The notes: generated by a model from the letters alone, not told the origin. Numbered from the stretch's first letter, positions 33,318-43,726 are shown. The stretch is DNA of 64,000 nt from Roseomonas haemaphysalidis (GCF_017355405.1 NZ_CP061177.1:992001-1056000), one strand, 5' to 3'. A program made the numbers and translations.

Positions 33318-33647
33318 ATGGCTACCAAATTCGCGATCGCCGGCCTCGCCCTGTTGAGCTTGGCTGCCTGCGACAACGCCAGCCGCTCCGCTTCGCGCCC
33401 GACCGGCGTCACGCCCAGCATGTCGTCCGGCGTGGGCTTCAACAGCCCGCAGTCGGCCAACCCGATGTCGCCCAGCGCGTCGCAGAGCAAGGGTGAGGGC
33501 GGCACCGGTGGCCAGGGCGCGGCCGGCGGCGGCTCAGCCGGCGCGGCCGGTGGCGGCGGCGCGGGTGGCGCGGGCGGCGGCGGTGCCGGCGGCGGTGGCA
33601 CGGGCGGCGGCGCCAGCGGCTCGGGCGGCGGCGGCGCGTCCCGCTAA
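33318..33647 (+). CDS. Small glycine-rich lipoprotein
   Basis: Predicted lipoprotein of 109 residues. The signal peptide ends LSLAAC with the lipidated cysteine at 18. The mature part is Ser-rich (SRSASRPTGVTPSMSSG) and then consists almost only of Gly, Ala and Ser from residue 58 on. There is no recognisable domain; the tail is low-complexity and its length may vary between strains. The ribosome site GGAAAGGAA lies upstream of the ATG. It stands alone between the divergent royal-jelly gene and a convergent exporter, and is followed by a hairpin. Confidence 0.75.
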   Translation: MATKFAIAGLALLSLAACDNASRSASRPTGVTPSMSSGVGFNSPQSANPMSPSASQSKGEGGTGGQGAAGGGSAGAAGGGGAGGAGGGGAGGGGTGGGASGSGGGGASR

Positions 33648-33669
33648 GTCTTTTTGACCCGACCACGTC

Positions 33670-33699
33670 GCGGCGCCGCTCCCCCCGGGGCGGCGCCGC
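33670..33699. terminator. Hairpin between the convergent lipoprotein and exporter genes
   Basis: Stem GCGGCGCCGC / GCGGCGCCGC (ten pairs) with a ten-base loop, then TGTCGTTTG on the plus strand. It is 23 bases after the lipoprotein stop and probably ends that transcript. Confidence 0.55.
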
Positions 33700-33751
33700 T
33701 GTCGTTTGTGAAGGCGGTCCGCGCGCCGGGGCGCGCGAACCGCCGTGCCGC

Positions 33752-35581
33752 CTAGCCCTGCTGCGCCAGTGCCCGGCACAACGCCACCATCTCGCCCACC
33801 GACGTCACGATGGTTTCGCCCGTGGCATCCTGCCGCAGCTCCAGCAGCAGCGGGCTGGCGGCATCGGCATGCCACAGCCCCACCACCACGCGTGCCTCCG
33901 GCAATTGCCGCTGCCAGCGGCGCACCAGGTAGCGGATGCCATCCGTGCTGTTGCCTTCCTCCAGCACCGAGATGCAGCACAGGCGGATGCCGGCCGCCAT
34001 GGCGTCCTCCGCCTCGCCCGGGTCGGCCAGGGCGACGGCGCCGATGCCTTCGGCCTGCGCGGACTGGGCGGCCATGCGGGCGGCCAGGTCGTCCAGCGCC
34101 CCGCGCCCGGCGGCGCACACCACGCGGGTGGGCCCGGCGGGCGCCTTGGGCGTGAAGCCGGACAGCAGCGCCTGCACCTCGGTGCGGATGTCGTCCAGCT
34201 GGTCTTCTTCCAGCACCTCGCGCGACCAGTCCTGGTCGGCCAGCACCAGCGCGCGCAGCGCGATGGCGTCGTGATACCCGGCCAGCGACCGGTCCCGCTT
34301 CATCTGCACCCGCGCCTGGCGCTTCAGCCATTCGGAGTCGCGCTGCAGGGCGCGCTGGTAGAAGCCTTCCGGCGGCGACAGCGGCGGGCGGTCCCCCAGC
34401 ATGACATCCAGGAAGCCGAGCTTCGGCACGTGCCGCCCCAGCACCACCAGGCAGACCGTCAGGGGCGTGGCCAGCAGCAGGCCGATGGGGCCCCACAGAA
34501 ACGTCCAGAAGGTGGCGGCGACGATCACCGCGAAGGGCGACAGGCCGGTGCTGTGGCCGTAGATGCCCGGCTCGACTATCTGCGCCATCAGCGGCTCGGC
34601 CAGCAGAAACAGCGCCAGCACCCAGATGGCCATGGACCAGCCGGGGTCCACCGCCACGGCCAGCAGCAGCGGCGGCGCCAGGGCGATAAAGGTGCCGAGA
34701 AACGGCACGAAACGCATCAGCCCCGCCAGGATGCCCCACAGCGCCGGGCTGGGCAGCCCCACCCACCAAAGCGCCAGGGACATGGCCAGCCCCAGCGTGG
34801 CATTCACCGCCACCTGCGCCAGAAACAGCCGTGACAGGCGCTTGGCGGCGTCGTTCAGCGCCACAGTGGTGCGGTGCAGGTCGCGCGAGCCGACCAGGCG
34901 GATCAGCCGGTCGCGCAGGTCCTCGCGGTAGATCAGCACGATGATGGCGAACAGCACGACGATGCCGGCGGTGGCCAGCGGCGCCAGCACCGGCCCCGCG
35001 ACGCTGCGGATGATGTCCAGCGGCGTGGCGCCGCCGCCCTGCGGCACGGCGCTGTTGACCGCGGGCGCCTCGGCCGCCTGGCCCGGCGCGGCGGCGCGCT
35101 CGGCCAAGCCGTCGCCCATCATGCCGCGCAGGTCGCGCATCGCCAGGTCCGCCTCGGCCAGCAGCTCGCCGATGCGCAGCGCCTCGACCTTCTGGCGCAT
35201 GTTCTGCTGGTAGGCCGGCAGGTCCGACACCAGCGAGCCGCCCTGCCGCACCATGACCATGCCGAGGCCGAGGATGCCCGCGGCGGCCAGCAGCACCGCC
35301 AGCACCACGGCGGCGACATGCGGCAGCCGCGCCCGGCGCAGCAGCACCACGATGGGCGCCAGCACGAAAGCCAGCAGCACCGCCAGCACCAGCGGCACGA
35401 TCAGGTCCCGCCCCAGCGACAGCGCGGCGATGGCAAGCGTCGCCGCCAGCAGGCCCAGGATGGCGTTCAGCGCCGTCACCGCCGGCAGGCCGCCGGCCGT
35501 CACGGCATGGGCCAGGGATGCGGCGAACGAGGCGCCGGCGGGCCCCTCGGGCGCGGGGGTGGCTGTGTCGTCGCCCTGCAA
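33752..35581 (-). CDS. AI-2E family transporter with long cytoplasmic C-terminus
   Basis: Inner-membrane protein of 609 residues in the PF01594 (AI-2E/TqsA/PerM) family, with about eight helices: a first pair near the N-terminus, a periplasmic domain (about 90-200), and the signature core helices with [25 protein letters not shown] and [19 protein letters not shown]. Members export autoinducer-2 or act as ion antiporters; the substrate here is open. A soluble domain of about 220 residues follows the last helix, which is longer than usual. The TTG at 35581 has a strong GGAGGA site seven bases upstream and is preferred over an ATG at 35671. Confidence 0.88.
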   Translation of the reverse strand: MQGDDTATPAPEGPAGASFAASLAHAVTAGGLPAVTALNAILGLLAATLAIAALSLGRDLIVPLVLAVLLAFVLAPIVVLLRRARLPHVAAVVLAVLLAAAGILGLGMVMVRQGGSLVSDLPAYQQNMRQKVEALRIGELLAEADLAMRDLRGMMGDGLAERAAAPGQAAEAPAVNSAVPQGGGATPLDIIRSVAGPVLAPLATAGIVVLFAIIVLIYREDLRDRLIRLVGSRDLHRTTVALNDAAKRLSRLFLAQVAVNATLGLAMSLALWWVGLPSPALWGILAGLMRFVPFLGTFIALAPPLLLAVAVDPGWSMAIWVLALFLLAEPLMAQIVEPGIYGHSTGLSPFAVIVAATFWTFLWGPIGLLLATPLTVCLVVLGRHVPKLGFLDVMLGDRPPLSPPEGFYQRALQRDSEWLKRQARVQMKRDRSLAGYHDAIALRALVLADQDWSREVLEEDQLDDIRTEVQALLSGFTPKAPAGPTRVVCAAGRGALDDLAARMAAQSAQAEGIGAVALADPGEAEDAMAAGIRLCCISVLEEGNSTDGIRYLVRRWQRQLPEARVVVGLWHADAASPLLLELRQDATGETIVTSVGEMVALCRALAQQG

Positions 35582-35669
35582 GGCTGGTCCTCCGGAAAGC
35601 GTGACAACGCCGGCGCCGGCACAAAGGGTGCGCGAAAAAAAGCGCCGGTGGAGCCGCCCGCCGCCCGCC

Positions 35670-38600
35670 ATGCCCGCAGGGTCGTCAACCGGAACCTTTT
35701 TCGGGCGTTACCGGGCTTCAACGCCGGATCAACCCTCCTTGCCCTATTCCGCTCCCACTCCCCTTCGCCGGCTGCTGGACCGCCTGGTGCCGCGCCGGGC
35801 CGGGCCCGTGCTTGTTGCGGCCGCGCTGCTGGCGGCGGCGGGGCTCGCCGCGGCGGTCACCGAATGGTCCGCCGCTGCCCGGAGCCGCGAGGCGATGGCC
35901 ATGGCCAATGAGCGGGTGCTGAACGCCGAGGCGCTGCTGTCGGCCGTCAAGGACGTGGAAACCGCGCAGCGCGGCTTCATCCTCACCAACGACCCCGCCT
36001 ACCTCGCCCCCTACGAGGCGGGCCGCGCCGCCGTGGCCGCGCGGTTGCCGACGCTGGAAGCCGATGGCGGCGCCGGCCGCCTGCGGGAGCTGGCGGCGGC
36101 CAAGCTGAACTGGTCGGCCACCGCCATCGAGGCGCGCCGCAACCTCGGCATGGATGCGGCGATCGCCCAGATCCAGACGGGCGAGGGCAAGCAGCTGATG
36201 GACCGCATGCGGGCGGAGGTGGTGCGGCTGCAGGACGAGACCCGCGCCGCCCGCGCCGCCATGGCCACCGCGGATGCGCGGCGGTCCGGCCTGCTGACCA
36301 TGCTGTCGCTGTGCGCGCTGGGGCTGGCCGCCGTGGCGCTGGGCCTTTACGCGCTGGCGCGGCAGCGGGCGGAACGGCGCGCGACGGCGCTGCTGGACGG
36401 CGTGATGGCGCATGCGCCGGTCGGGCTCGGTTTTCTGGACCGCGGATTGCGCCTGGACCACGCCAACCGCGCGCTGGCGCTGCTCGGCGAGCGCAACGCC
36501 GGCGGCACCGCCCTGCCCGAGGCGGTGCGCGGCCGGATGGAGCCGGCCATCGCCGAGGTGCTGCGCACCGGCCAGGCGCAAAGCGAGATCGCGCTGTCCG
36601 TGCCCGCCAGCGGCGAGCGGCCGGCGCGCCAGCTGCAGGTCAGCGTGTTTCCGCTCGACACCGTCGCCCATCAGGGCGGACCGGGGGGCGTGGACGGCGT
36701 CGGCATCGCCGCCATCGATGTCACGGCGCGGCACGAGATGGATGCCCGTCTGCGGCGCAGCGAGGCGCGGCTGAGGCTGATCGTCGACAGCATTCCGCAG
36801 CTGGCCTGGATGACGGACGCGACCGGGGCCATCCAGTGGTACAACCGCCGCTGGTACGACTACACCGGCGGCTCCGCCGCCGACATGGTGGGCGACGGCT
36901 GGAAAAGCGTGCACCACCCCGACCACGTGACGCGCGCGACCGACCGCTTCGTGGCGGCCATCCAGGCCGGCGATGCGTGGGAGGACACCTTTCCACTGCG
37001 CGGCGCCGATGGCCGCTACCGCTGGTTCCTGTCGCGCGCCATGCCGCTGCGCGAGGCGCCGGAGGCCGGCGCCGGGGAAGGCCGGCTGATCGGCTGGTTC
37101 GGCACCAACACCGACATCACCGAGATGCGCGAGGCCGAGGAAGCGCTGAGCATGGCCAAGGCGGCGGCGGAGGACGCCAACATGGCCAAGAGCCAGTTCA
37201 TCGCCAACATGAGCCATGAGCTGCGCACGCCGCTGTCCGCCGTGATCGGCTATTCCGAGATGCTGGAAGAGGAAGCCGAGGAGCTGGACGGCGCCGACGC
37301 CTTCCGCGAGGACCTCGGCAAGATCAAGTCCAACGCCCGCCACCTGCTGTCGCTGATCAACGACGTGCTGGACCTGTCCAAGATCGAGGCAGGCAAGATG
37401 GAGGTGCAGCCGGAGGACTTCGACGCCGCCACCCTGTTGCAGGAGGTCGCGTCCACCGTCGATGCGCTGGTCGGCAAAAAGGGCAACGCGCTGGTGCTGG
37501 ACATCGCGCCCGAGCTGGGCGCGATGCACACCGACCCGGTCAAGCTGCGCCAATGCCTGTTCAACCTGCTGGGCAACGCCGCCAAGTTCACCGAGGGCGG
37601 CCGCATCACGCTGCGCGTGGCCCCGGACGCCAAGCCGGGCTGGCTGCTGTTCCAGGTCGCGGATACCGGCATCGGCATGACGCCGGAGCAGCTGGACCGG
37701 CTGTTCCAGCGCTTCACGCAGGCCGATGCGACCACCACGCGGCGCTTTGGCGGCACCGGTCTCGGGCTTGCCATCACCAAGGCCTTCGCGTCCATGCTGG
37801 GCGGCGAGATCGATGTGGAAAGCCAGGAAGGGCAGGGCACCACCTTTTCCATCCGCCTGCCCACCGACCTGCGCGAGGCGCGCGCCGAGCAGGACGACCC
37901 GGCCGTGCTGGTGGGCGAGGCCGCGCTGGGCGCGGACGCGTCGCTCCCCGACGCGCGCCAAGCCGGTCTGGTGCTGGTGGTGGACGACGACGCCGCGACG
38001 CGCGACCTGCTGGCGCGCTTCCTGGGGCGCGAGGGCTTCGTGGTCCGCACCGCGTCCGACGGCCAGACCGGCCTGCGGATGGCGCGCGAGCTGCAGCCGG
38101 ACGCCATCCTGCTGGACGTCATGATGCCCCGGCTGGACGGCTGGGGCGTGTTGTCGACACTGAAGTCGGAGCCGGAGCTGGCGGATACGCCGGTGGTGAT
38201 GGTCACGGTGGTGCAGGAACGCGGGCTGGCCTTCTCGCTCGGTGCCGCGGACTACCTGAACAAGCCGGTGGAATGGAGCCGGCTGAAGCAGGTGCTGGAC
38301 CGCTTCCGCACCCAGCCCGCCCCGGGCATCGCCCTGGTGGTGGAACAAGACGCGGCGCAGCGCGACGAGCTGCGCTCGCTGCTGGAAGGCGAAGGCTGGA
38401 AGGTGGAGGCGGTGGCCGACAGCCGCGCCGCGCTGTCGCGCATGGCCATGGCGCCGGCGCCGGCGCTGCTGCTGGTGGAGGTGCAGGGCGCCGATGGCGG
38501 CGACGGCTTTTCGCTGATCCGCGACCTGCGGCGCCAGCCGCAATGGTCGGGCCTGCCGATCGTCGCCCTGACCAATGGCGAGGTCGAGGAAAACGAGTTG

Positions 38601-38753
38601 AAGCAGCTGCGCGACGCCGTGCGGCAGGTGATGCCGGTGGATGGCATTCCCGAGGATCTGGTGACCGAGCTGCGCCGGATCGCGCAGGCATCCCGCGCGG
38701 CGGGCGGCGCGGCTGCGCCGCGGCCCGTCGCGGCGGATAATGGGCAAGGGTGA
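35670..38753 (+). CDS. Hybrid sensor histidine kinase (CHASE3-PAS-PAS-HisKA-HATPase-REC-REC)
   Basis: Membrane sensor kinase of 1027 residues from the ATG used here; the start is uncertain. Order: first helix (47-63), a CHASE3-type periplasmic domain (about 75-205, with [12 protein letters not shown]), second helix (207-228), a PAS-like domain (about 240-350), a PAS domain (about 365-485), HisKA with the phospho-accepting H516 ([12 protein letters not shown]), and HATPase with [16 protein letters not shown] and GTGLGL. A receiver domain follows with D816 ([13 protein letters not shown]) and K865. The last part (885-1005) is a second receiver fold in which the phospho-acceptor is replaced by Glu (LLLVE937), so it should not be phosphorylated. 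The following response regulator is its likely partner. Confidence 0.92.
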   Translation: MPAGSSTGTFFGRYRASTPDQPSLPYSAPTPLRRLLDRLVPRRAGPVLVAAALLAAAGLAAAVTEWSAAARSREAMAMANERVLNAEALLSAVKDVETAQRGFILTNDPAYLAPYEAGRAAVAARLPTLEADGGAGRLRELAAAKLNWSATAIEARRNLGMDAAIAQIQTGEGKQLMDRMRAEVVRLQDETRAARAAMATADARRSGLLTMLSLCALGLAAVALGLYALARQRAERRATALLDGVMAHAPVGLGFLDRGLRLDHANRALALLGERNAGGTALPEAVRGRMEPAIAEVLRTGQAQSEIALSVPASGERPARQLQVSVFPLDTVAHQGGPGGVDGVGIAAIDVTARHEMDARLRRSEARLRLIVDSIPQLAWMTDATGAIQWYNRRWYDYTGGSAADMVGDGWKSVHHPDHVTRATDRFVAAIQAGDAWEDTFPLRGADGRYRWFLSRAMPLREAPEAGAGEGRLIGWFGTNTDITEMREAEEALSMAKAAAEDANMAKSQFIANMSHELRTPLSAVIGYSEMLEEEAEELDGADAFREDLGKIKSNARHLLSLINDVLDLSKIEAGKMEVQPEDFDAATLLQEVASTVDALVGKKGNALVLDIAPELGAMHTDPVKLRQCLFNLLGNAAKFTEGGRITLRVAPDAKPGWLLFQVADTGIGMTPEQLDRLFQRFTQADATTTRRFGGTGLGLAITKAFASMLGGEIDVESQEGQGTTFSIRLPTDLREARAEQDDPAVLVGEAALGADASLPDARQAGLVLVVDDDAATRDLLARFLGREGFVVRTASDGQTGLRMARELQPDAILLDVMMPRLDGWGVLSTLKSEPELADTPVVMVTVVQERGLAFSLGAADYLNKPVEWSRLKQVLDRFRTQPAPGIALVVEQDAAQRDELRSLLEGEGWKVEAVADSRAALSRMAMAPAPALLLVEVQGADGGDGFSLIRDLRRQPQWSGLPIVALTNGEVEENELKQLRDAVRQVMPVDGIPEDLVTELRRIAQASRAAGGAAAPRPVAADNGQG

Positions 38754-38760
38754 TCTGGGC

Positions 38761-39138
38761 ATGACGAAGATCCTGCTGGTCGAGGACCACGAGGAACTCT
38801 GGGACTTTCTGTCGCGCCGGCTGAAGCGCCGCGGCTTTGACGTGGTGCTGGCGCATGACGGGCAGCAGGGCGTGGACGTGGCGCATGCCGAGAAGCCGGA
38901 CGTGATCCTGCTCGACATGAACCTGCCGGTGATGGACGGCTGGACGGCGGCCCGCACGCTGCGCGCTTCCGCCGACACGGCGAAGATCCCGATCATCGCG
39001 CTCACCGCGCACGCCATGTCGGGCGACCGCAACAAGGTGATCGAGGCCGGCTGCGACGATTACCACCCCAAGCCTGTCGATTTCTCGCGGCTGCTCGGCC
39101 AGATCGATGCCGCGCTGTTGCGGCAGGAAGGCGGCTGA
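38761..39138 (+). CDS. Single-domain response regulator (DivK/CheY type)
   Basis: Stand-alone receiver of 125 residues with all key positions: acidic pair in LLVEDHEE, phospho-acceptor D52 (ILLDMNLPVMDGW), conserved Thr in ALTAHA, and Lys 104 (YHPKPVDF). It has no output domain, so it must act by binding another protein or in a phosphorelay. It follows the hybrid kinase by seven bases; an earlier in-frame start at 38740 would overlap the kinase gene. The sequence AHAMSGDRNKVIEAGCDDY is typical of DivK-like regulators that often accompany hybrid kinases. Confidence 0.93.
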   Translation: MTKILLVEDHEELWDFLSRRLKRRGFDVVLAHDGQQGVDVAHAEKPDVILLDMNLPVMDGWTAARTLRASADTAKIPIIALTAHAMSGDRNKVIEAGCDDYHPKPVDFSRLLGQIDAALLRQEGG

Positions 39139-39210
39139 CGCGGCTGTGTGCTGAACTTTCGCGTGTCCCGGCGGTTTGCACCGCATACGCAACCGCAACA
39201 GGGAAACACC

Positions 39211-40035
39211 ATGGCATTCGTCAAGGCCGCCGACGGCACCGAGATCTTTTACAAGGACTGGGGCAACGGCAAGCCCGTGGTGCTGATCCATGGCTGGCCG
39301 GTCAATGCCGACATGTGGGAATACCAGGCGCCGGTCCTGGCCGCCGCCGGCTTCCGCGTCATCTCCTATGACCGTCGCGGCTTCGGCCGCTCCGGCCAGC
39401 CCTGGAGCGGCTACGACTACGACACCATGAGCGACGATCTGGCCACGCTGATGGACGAGCTGGACCTGCGCGACGCCACGCTGGTTGGCTTTTCCATGGG
39501 CGGCGGCGAGGTGGCCCGCTACATGTCGCGCCACGGCGCCAAGGGGCGCGTGGCCAAGGCGGTGTTCGTCGCCGCCGTGCCGCCCTTCCTGCTGCGCACC
39601 GCCGACAACCCTGAGGGCGTGGACCGCACCACCTTCGACCAGATGGTGGATGGGCTGAAGGCCGACCGGCCGCACTTCCTGGCCGGCTTCGGCAAGCAGT
39701 TCTTCGGCGCCGGCCTTTTGAACTTCGCCGTCACCAACGAGATCCTCGACTGGTCGCTGGGCATGGCGATGATGGCGTCCCCCAAGGCGACGCTAGACTG
39801 CGTGCGCGCCTTCTCGGAAACCGATTTCCGCGCCGACCTGCCCAAGGTCACCGTGCCCACCCTGGTGATCCACGGCACCGACGATGCCACTGTGCCGCCG
39901 GACGTGTCCGCCCGCCGCGCGGCGGCGGCGCTGCCCAATGCCCGGCTGGTGGAATATTCCGGTGCGCCGCACGGGCTGTTCTTCACCGAGAAGGACAAGC
40001 TCAACCAGGATCTGATCGCGTTCATCCGCGGCTGA
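39211..40035 (+). CDS. Alpha/beta hydrolase, non-heme haloperoxidase/perhydrolase type
   Basis: Cytoplasmic hydrolase of 274 residues with the features of the cofactor-free haloperoxidase/aryl esterase group: FYKDWGNGKPVVLIHGWPVNADMW, YDRRGFGRSGQPW, nucleophile elbow VGFSMGGGEVARY, acid in HGTDDATVPPD and histidine in GAPHGLFFTEKD. Such enzymes hydrolyse esters and can form peracids in vitro; the physiological substrate is unknown. The ATG at 39211 follows a GGGAAA site. It stands alone downstream of the response regulator and ends in a single hairpin-repeat arm. Confidence 0.93.
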   Translation: MAFVKAADGTEIFYKDWGNGKPVVLIHGWPVNADMWEYQAPVLAAAGFRVISYDRRGFGRSGQPWSGYDYDTMSDDLATLMDELDLRDATLVGFSMGGGEVARYMSRHGAKGRVAKAVFVAAVPPFLLRTADNPEGVDRTTFDQMVDGLKADRPHFLAGFGKQFFGAGLLNFAVTNEILDWSLGMAMMASPKATLDCVRAFSETDFRADLPKVTVPTLVIHGTDDATVPPDVSARRAAAALPNARLVEYSGAPHGLFFTEKDKLNQDLIAFIRG

Positions 40036-40046
40036 GGCGGGTGGAG

Positions 40047-40083
40047 GCCCGGGGCGGGAAATCCCCCCGGGCTTCCGTCTTTC
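40047..40083 (+). repeat. Single arm of the family-1 intergenic hairpin repeat
   Basis: GCCCGGGG pairs with CCCCGGGC around CGGGAAATCC, followed by TTCCGTCTTTCC. It starts 11 bases after the hydrolase stop, between convergent genes, and resembles the arms of the paired copies but diverges in the core. It is a possible terminator. Confidence 0.55.
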
Positions 40084-40096
40084 CGGTCCTTCCCCG

Positions 40097-41863
40097 CTAC
40101 CGTGGCACCAGCGGCCACACCAGTGCGATCAGCGGCACCCCCACCAGCAGCACGATCAGCGTCAGCGGCGCGCCCAGCCGGGCATAGTCGCCGAAGCGGT
40201 AGCCGCCCGGGCCCATCACCAGCGTGTTGCACTGGTGCCCGATGGGGGTCAGGAAGTCGCAGGCCGCGCCGACCGCCACCGCCATCAGAAAGGCGTCGGG
40301 GCTCAGCCCCAGGCGGGTGGCCAGGCTGGCGGCGATGGGCCCCATCATCAGCACCGTGGCGGCGTTGTTCAGGAACGGCGTGACCGCCATGGCGATCAGC
40401 ATCATCAGGCCCAGCGCGCCGAGCGGCGGCAGGTGGCGCACCGCGACTTCCAGCCCCGCCGCGATCAGGTCGGTGCCGCCGGTGGTTTGCACCGCCTCGC
40501 TGACCGGAATCAGCGCGCCCAGCAGCACCAGCACGGGCCATTCCACGGCACCGTAAGCTTCCTCCTTGCTCAGGGCGCGCAACAGGAGCAGCACCACCGC
40601 GGCGCCGAAAAAGGCCACGGACACGGGAGCGATGCGAAAGGCCACCAGGCCCATCGCCCCCAGCAGCACGATCACCGGGATCCAGGAGCGGCGCGAACGG
40701 CCGAGGCTGATGGCGCGCTCGTTCAGCGGCAGCACGCGCAGGGCCGGCAGGGCGTCGGCGAAGGCGGGCTGCGGGCCGCGCAGGATCAGCACGTCGCCGG
40801 CCCGCAGCCGCAGCGCGCCCAGGCGCTGCGCAATGCGCTGGCCGCTGCGGCTGACGGCCAGCAGCGCCAGCCCGAAGCGATCCTGCAGCCGCGTGCCCTC
40901 GGCCGTCTGGCCGGCCAGCGGGGATTCGGCGGTGACCACGCCTTCCACCACGCTGGCATCCTCGGCCTCCGCCCCGGCCCCGCCGGTCAGCTGCAGCCCG
41001 GCGCGGGCGACCAGGCGCTCCAGATCCTCTTGGTCGCCTTGCAGCAGCAGCACGTCGCCGGCGCGCAGCAGCCAGCCGGGCGTCGGCGGAAAGCGGCGAA
41101 AGCGCTCGCGGATCACGGTGGCGACGCCGACGCGGCCTTCGCCCATGGCTTCCAGCGCCGGCGCGTCGCGCCCCACCAGCGCGCAGTCGGCCGGGATGCG
41201 CGCCTCGATGGTGTAGTCCCCGATCGCCGGGCCGCTGGCCTCGGCGGTGCCACGGCGGCCGTGCGGCAGCAGCCGCCAGCCGAAGGACAGGAACAGCAGC
41301 CCGGCGATGGCGATGCCAAGGCCCACGGGGGTGAAGTCGAACATGCTGAAAGGCGTGCCCGTCACCTCCGCCCGCACGCGGGCGACGATGATGTTGGGCG
41401 AGGTGCCGGTCAGCGTGATCAGCCCGCCGATCAGGGATGCGAAGGCCATGGGCATCAGCAGCGCGGAGGGCGAGGTGCCGGTGCGCCGCGTCAGCTGCAT
41501 GGCCACCGGCATGAAGATGGCCAGCGCGCCGATGTTCTTGGTGAAAACGGAAGCCACCAGCACCGCGCCCGCCAGGGCCGGCACCTGGGTGGCGGTGCTG
41601 GTGAGATACGGCAGCACCGGGCGCATCAGGGTTTCCACGGCGCCGGAGCGCGCCACGGCGGCGCTGACCAGCAGGGCGGCCGCGACGATCACCACCACGT
41701 CGTCCGCGAAGCCGGAAAACGCCCGGTCCAGCGGGATGATGCCGACCAGAACGCCCGCCAGCAGCGCCAGCAGCGCCACCAGGTCGTAGGCGATGCGCCC
41801 CCACAGAAACAGCCCGACGGTGGCGCCGAGGATGCCGAAGGCCAGGGCCTGGTCGAGCGTCAT
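40097..41863 (-). CDS. SLC13/DASS-type permease with two RCK_C domains
   Basis: Inner-membrane anion (dicarboxylate/sulfate-like) or sodium-coupled permease of 588 residues. Two membrane halves flank a cytoplasmic part (about 215-385) containing two TrkA-C (RCK_C) domains, seen as PGWLLRAGDVLLLQGDQEDLERL and GALRLRAGDVLILRGPQPAF. Transport motifs are LITLTGTSPNIIVA in the first half and TPFLNNAATVLMMGPIA with TPIGHQCNTLVMGPGGYRF in the second; TSPNI and NNAAT are typical of the family. The ligand bound by the RCK_C domains and the transported ion are unknown. It is convergent with the perhydrolase-type gene. Confidence 0.9.
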   Translation of the reverse strand: MTLDQALAFGILGATVGLFLWGRIAYDLVALLALLAGVLVGIIPLDRAFSGFADDVVVIVAAALLVSAAVARSGAVETLMRPVLPYLTSTATQVPALAGAVLVASVFTKNIGALAIFMPVAMQLTRRTGTSPSALLMPMAFASLIGGLITLTGTSPNIIVARVRAEVTGTPFSMFDFTPVGLGIAIAGLLFLSFGWRLLPHGRRGTAEASGPAIGDYTIEARIPADCALVGRDAPALEAMGEGRVGVATVIRERFRRFPPTPGWLLRAGDVLLLQGDQEDLERLVARAGLQLTGGAGAEAEDASVVEGVVTAESPLAGQTAEGTRLQDRFGLALLAVSRSGQRIAQRLGALRLRAGDVLILRGPQPAFADALPALRVLPLNERAISLGRSRRSWIPVIVLLGAMGLVAFRIAPVSVAFFGAAVVLLLLRALSKEEAYGAVEWPVLVLLGALIPVSEAVQTTGGTDLIAAGLEVAVRHLPPLGALGLMMLIAMAVTPFLNNAATVLMMGPIAASLATRLGLSPDAFLMAVAVGAACDFLTPIGHQCNTLVMGPGGYRFGDYARLGAPLTLIVLLVGVPLIALVWPLVPR

Positions 41864-42083
41864 GGTCCCGGCCGGCGGCGGCGGGCGGGGGGCGGGGGGC
41901 AGGGCATGGCGGAATCCCGGGCAAGGCGCGTGATGGAACGAACCAGAACCCGCCCCCGCGCGCCAGGGTTGCGGCACCACCCGGCCACGCCTGCGTTTCC
42001 CGCCCGGCTGTGCCTTGGCGGCCATGCCGCCAACTTCCGGGCCCGCTGCCGCGTTTTTTCCCGAACCTGCCGAGGACCCGCCC

Positions 42084-42716
42084 ATGCCACCCGCCGCCCC
42101 GCACACATCCCCCGGCTTCTTGCAACGCCTGCTGGGCGGCGGCCGCGACCGGGACGGGGAAAGCACGTTGCTGGAGCGGCAGGCGCTTCAGCTGGACGCC
42201 GCCCCGCCCATGGAGCCCGCCCCCCGCCGCCGCCCGCTGGCCCACCCGCCGCAACGCCTGCTGCAGGAGCAGGTGGCCGCCAAGCTGCTGCATGCCTGGA
42301 TGCAGAACCGCCACCAGACGCTGTTTCCGCTGACGCTCAACCTCCGCAACCTGCCGCCGCCGCACCGGCTGCTGCTGGTGCGGGGGCTGGCCGCCAGCAG
42401 CGCCATGGCCGGCACCGCCACGGCCCCGCTGGCCACCCTGCTGCCGGGCATCGGCGGCGAAGCGCCGGAGCAGGCCGCGCTCGCGGAAGCGCTGCGGGCC
42501 CCGACGCCCCTGGCGCCGCTGCTGGCGGAGCTGCGCGATGCCGGGCTGGGCGCGCATGCCTATACTGCGGCACTGCTGGCGGTCGGCCCCGCCGCGCCGG
42601 CCACCGGGCAGGCTTGGCTGGACTACCTGGCCGCCTGCTTCGCGCTGCCGGCCGAAACCACCACGGACCTGCGCCGCCGCAGCGGCCAGCGGCGCGTCAG
42701 GCCACGGGCTCGGTAG
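42084..42716 (+). CDS. DUF533-like protein
   Basis: Protein of 210 residues, mostly soluble. The second half resembles the C-terminal part of DUF533 (YebE) proteins: a stretch with Ala-Met-Ala-Gly (ASSAMAGTATAPLATLLPG), then LAEALRAPTPLAPLLAELRD and the closing pattern AHAYTAALLAVGPAAPATGQ followed by AWLDYLAACFALP. The N-terminal half is Pro/Arg-rich. The usual membrane segment of DUF533 is weak. The ATG at 42084 has GAGGA upstream. The 3' end overlaps the convergent CBS-domain gene by 20 bases. Confidence 0.6.
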   Translation: MPPAAPHTSPGFLQRLLGGGRDRDGESTLLERQALQLDAAPPMEPAPRRRPLAHPPQRLLQEQVAAKLLHAWMQNRHQTLFPLTLNLRNLPPPHRLLLVRGLAASSAMAGTATAPLATLLPGIGGEAPEQAALAEALRAPTPLAPLLAELRDAGLGAHAYTAALLAVGPAAPATGQAWLDYLAACFALPAETTTDLRRRSGQRRVRPRAR

Positions 42717-43122
42717 CGGCGCGCAGCGCCTGCTGCACCGTGTCGCTTTCCACCAGCAGGCGCCGCGACAGGTCGGCCAGCGTCAGCCAGCCCACGGTGC
42801 GGCCGCCGGCGTCGCGCACCGCCAGCCGCCGGATGTTCTGCGCGGTCATCAGATCCATCGCCGCGCGGATGTCGTCGGTCGGGCGGCAGAACACGGGCGG
42901 GGCGCTCATCGCCTCACGCACCCGCATGCGGGTGGGGTCGCGCCCTTCGGCCACCACGCGGTACAGCAGGTCGCGGTCCGTCACCACGCCCAGCAGGTCC
43001 TCGGCGCTGCCCACCGGCAGGCCGCCCACATCCAGCTCGCCCATCATCTCGGCCGCCTGCTGCACGGTGGCATCGGGGGCGATGAACTCCACCTCGCCGC
43101 TCATCACGTCCGCAACATCCAT
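42697..43122 (-). CDS. Two-CBS-domain protein
   Basis: Cytoplasmic 141-residue protein made of one Bateman pair. CBS1 spans about 1-60 (MDVADVMSGEVEFIAPDATV and GLPVGSAEDLLGVVTDRDLL), CBS2 about 70-130 (VREAMSAPPVFCRPTDDI, NIRRLAVRDAGGRTVGWLTL). Such stand-alone pairs bind adenosyl nucleotides and often regulate a partner, but none is evident here. It shares 20 bases of its 3' end with the DUF533-like gene on the other strand. Confidence 0.93.
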   Translation of the reverse strand: MDVADVMSGEVEFIAPDATVQQAAEMMGELDVGGLPVGSAEDLLGVVTDRDLLYRVVAEGRDPTRMRVREAMSAPPVFCRPTDDIRAAMDLMTAQNIRRLAVRDAGGRTVGWLTLADLSRRLLVESDTVQQALRAATEPVA

Positions 43123-43205
43123 CGGGGTGGCCTCCTCGTGCTGCGGGGGGAATGGGCGGGGGCGGGGCGGGTTGCGGAAAGGGCGGAATTCCCGCGCGCC
43201 CGGCG

Positions 43206-43679
43206 TCAGATCGGCAGGTCGCTGGTGGTCTTGACCTCTTCCATCACCGTGTAGGTGTGCGTTTGCCGGATGCCCGGCAGGGCCACCAGCGTGTCGCCCA
43301 GAAAAGCGCGGTAGGCGGTCATGTCGCGCACCCGTGCCTTGAGCAGGTAGTCGAAGCCGCCGGCGACCATGTGGCATTCCAGGATGTCGGGCGTGCGGCG
43401 CACCGCCTCGGCGAAGTCCTCGAACACCCGGGCGCTGGTGCGGTCCAGCGTGATCTCCACGAAGATCAGCAGCGCACGGTCCAGCTTTCCGGCATCCAGC
43501 CGCACCGTGTAGCCCTGGATCACGCCGGCGCGCGACAGGCGGCGCACGCGCTCGAAGCTGGCGGCCTGGCTGAGGTTGGCGCGGCTGGCGAGGGCCACGT
43601 TGGTCATGCGGCCATCCTGCTGCAGCAGGCGCAGCAGGCGGCGATCGGTGTCGTCCAGCGCCGGGTGAAGATCATCCAT
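43206..43679 (-). CDS. putR: Lrp/AsnC-family regulator, probably PutR
   Basis: Transcription factor of 157 residues: an N-terminal winged helix-turn-helix (about 8-60, LDDTDRRLLRLLQQDGRM then NVALASRANLSQAASFERVRRL) and a C-terminal RAM ligand-binding domain (LLIFVEITLDR to GIRQTHTYTVMEE). It is divergent from putA with 107 bases between the starts. In Alphaproteobacteria an Lrp-type regulator in this position activates putA when proline is present, so the name follows from context and family. The ATG at 43679 gives MDDLHPALDDTDRR, a normal family N-terminus. Confidence 0.9.
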   Translation of the reverse strand: MDDLHPALDDTDRRLLRLLQQDGRMTNVALASRANLSQAASFERVRRLSRAGVIQGYTVRLDAGKLDRALLIFVEITLDRTSARVFEDFAEAVRRTPDILECHMVAGGFDYLLKARVRDMTAYRAFLGDTLVALPGIRQTHTYTVMEEVKTTSDLPI

Positions 43680-43726
43680 ATGGATGCGGTGTCCTGCGGG
43701 AAAGCTTCGGTCCAGGGCATGATAAT

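Noticed and set aside
35718..39035. Very long open frame of about 1100 codons on the minus strand opposite the histidine kinase
   Set aside because: It is composed of His/Gln/Arg/Gly-rich sequence typical of antisense frames in GC-rich DNA, lacks domains, and overlaps a complete hybrid kinase with all catalytic motifs on the plus strand.
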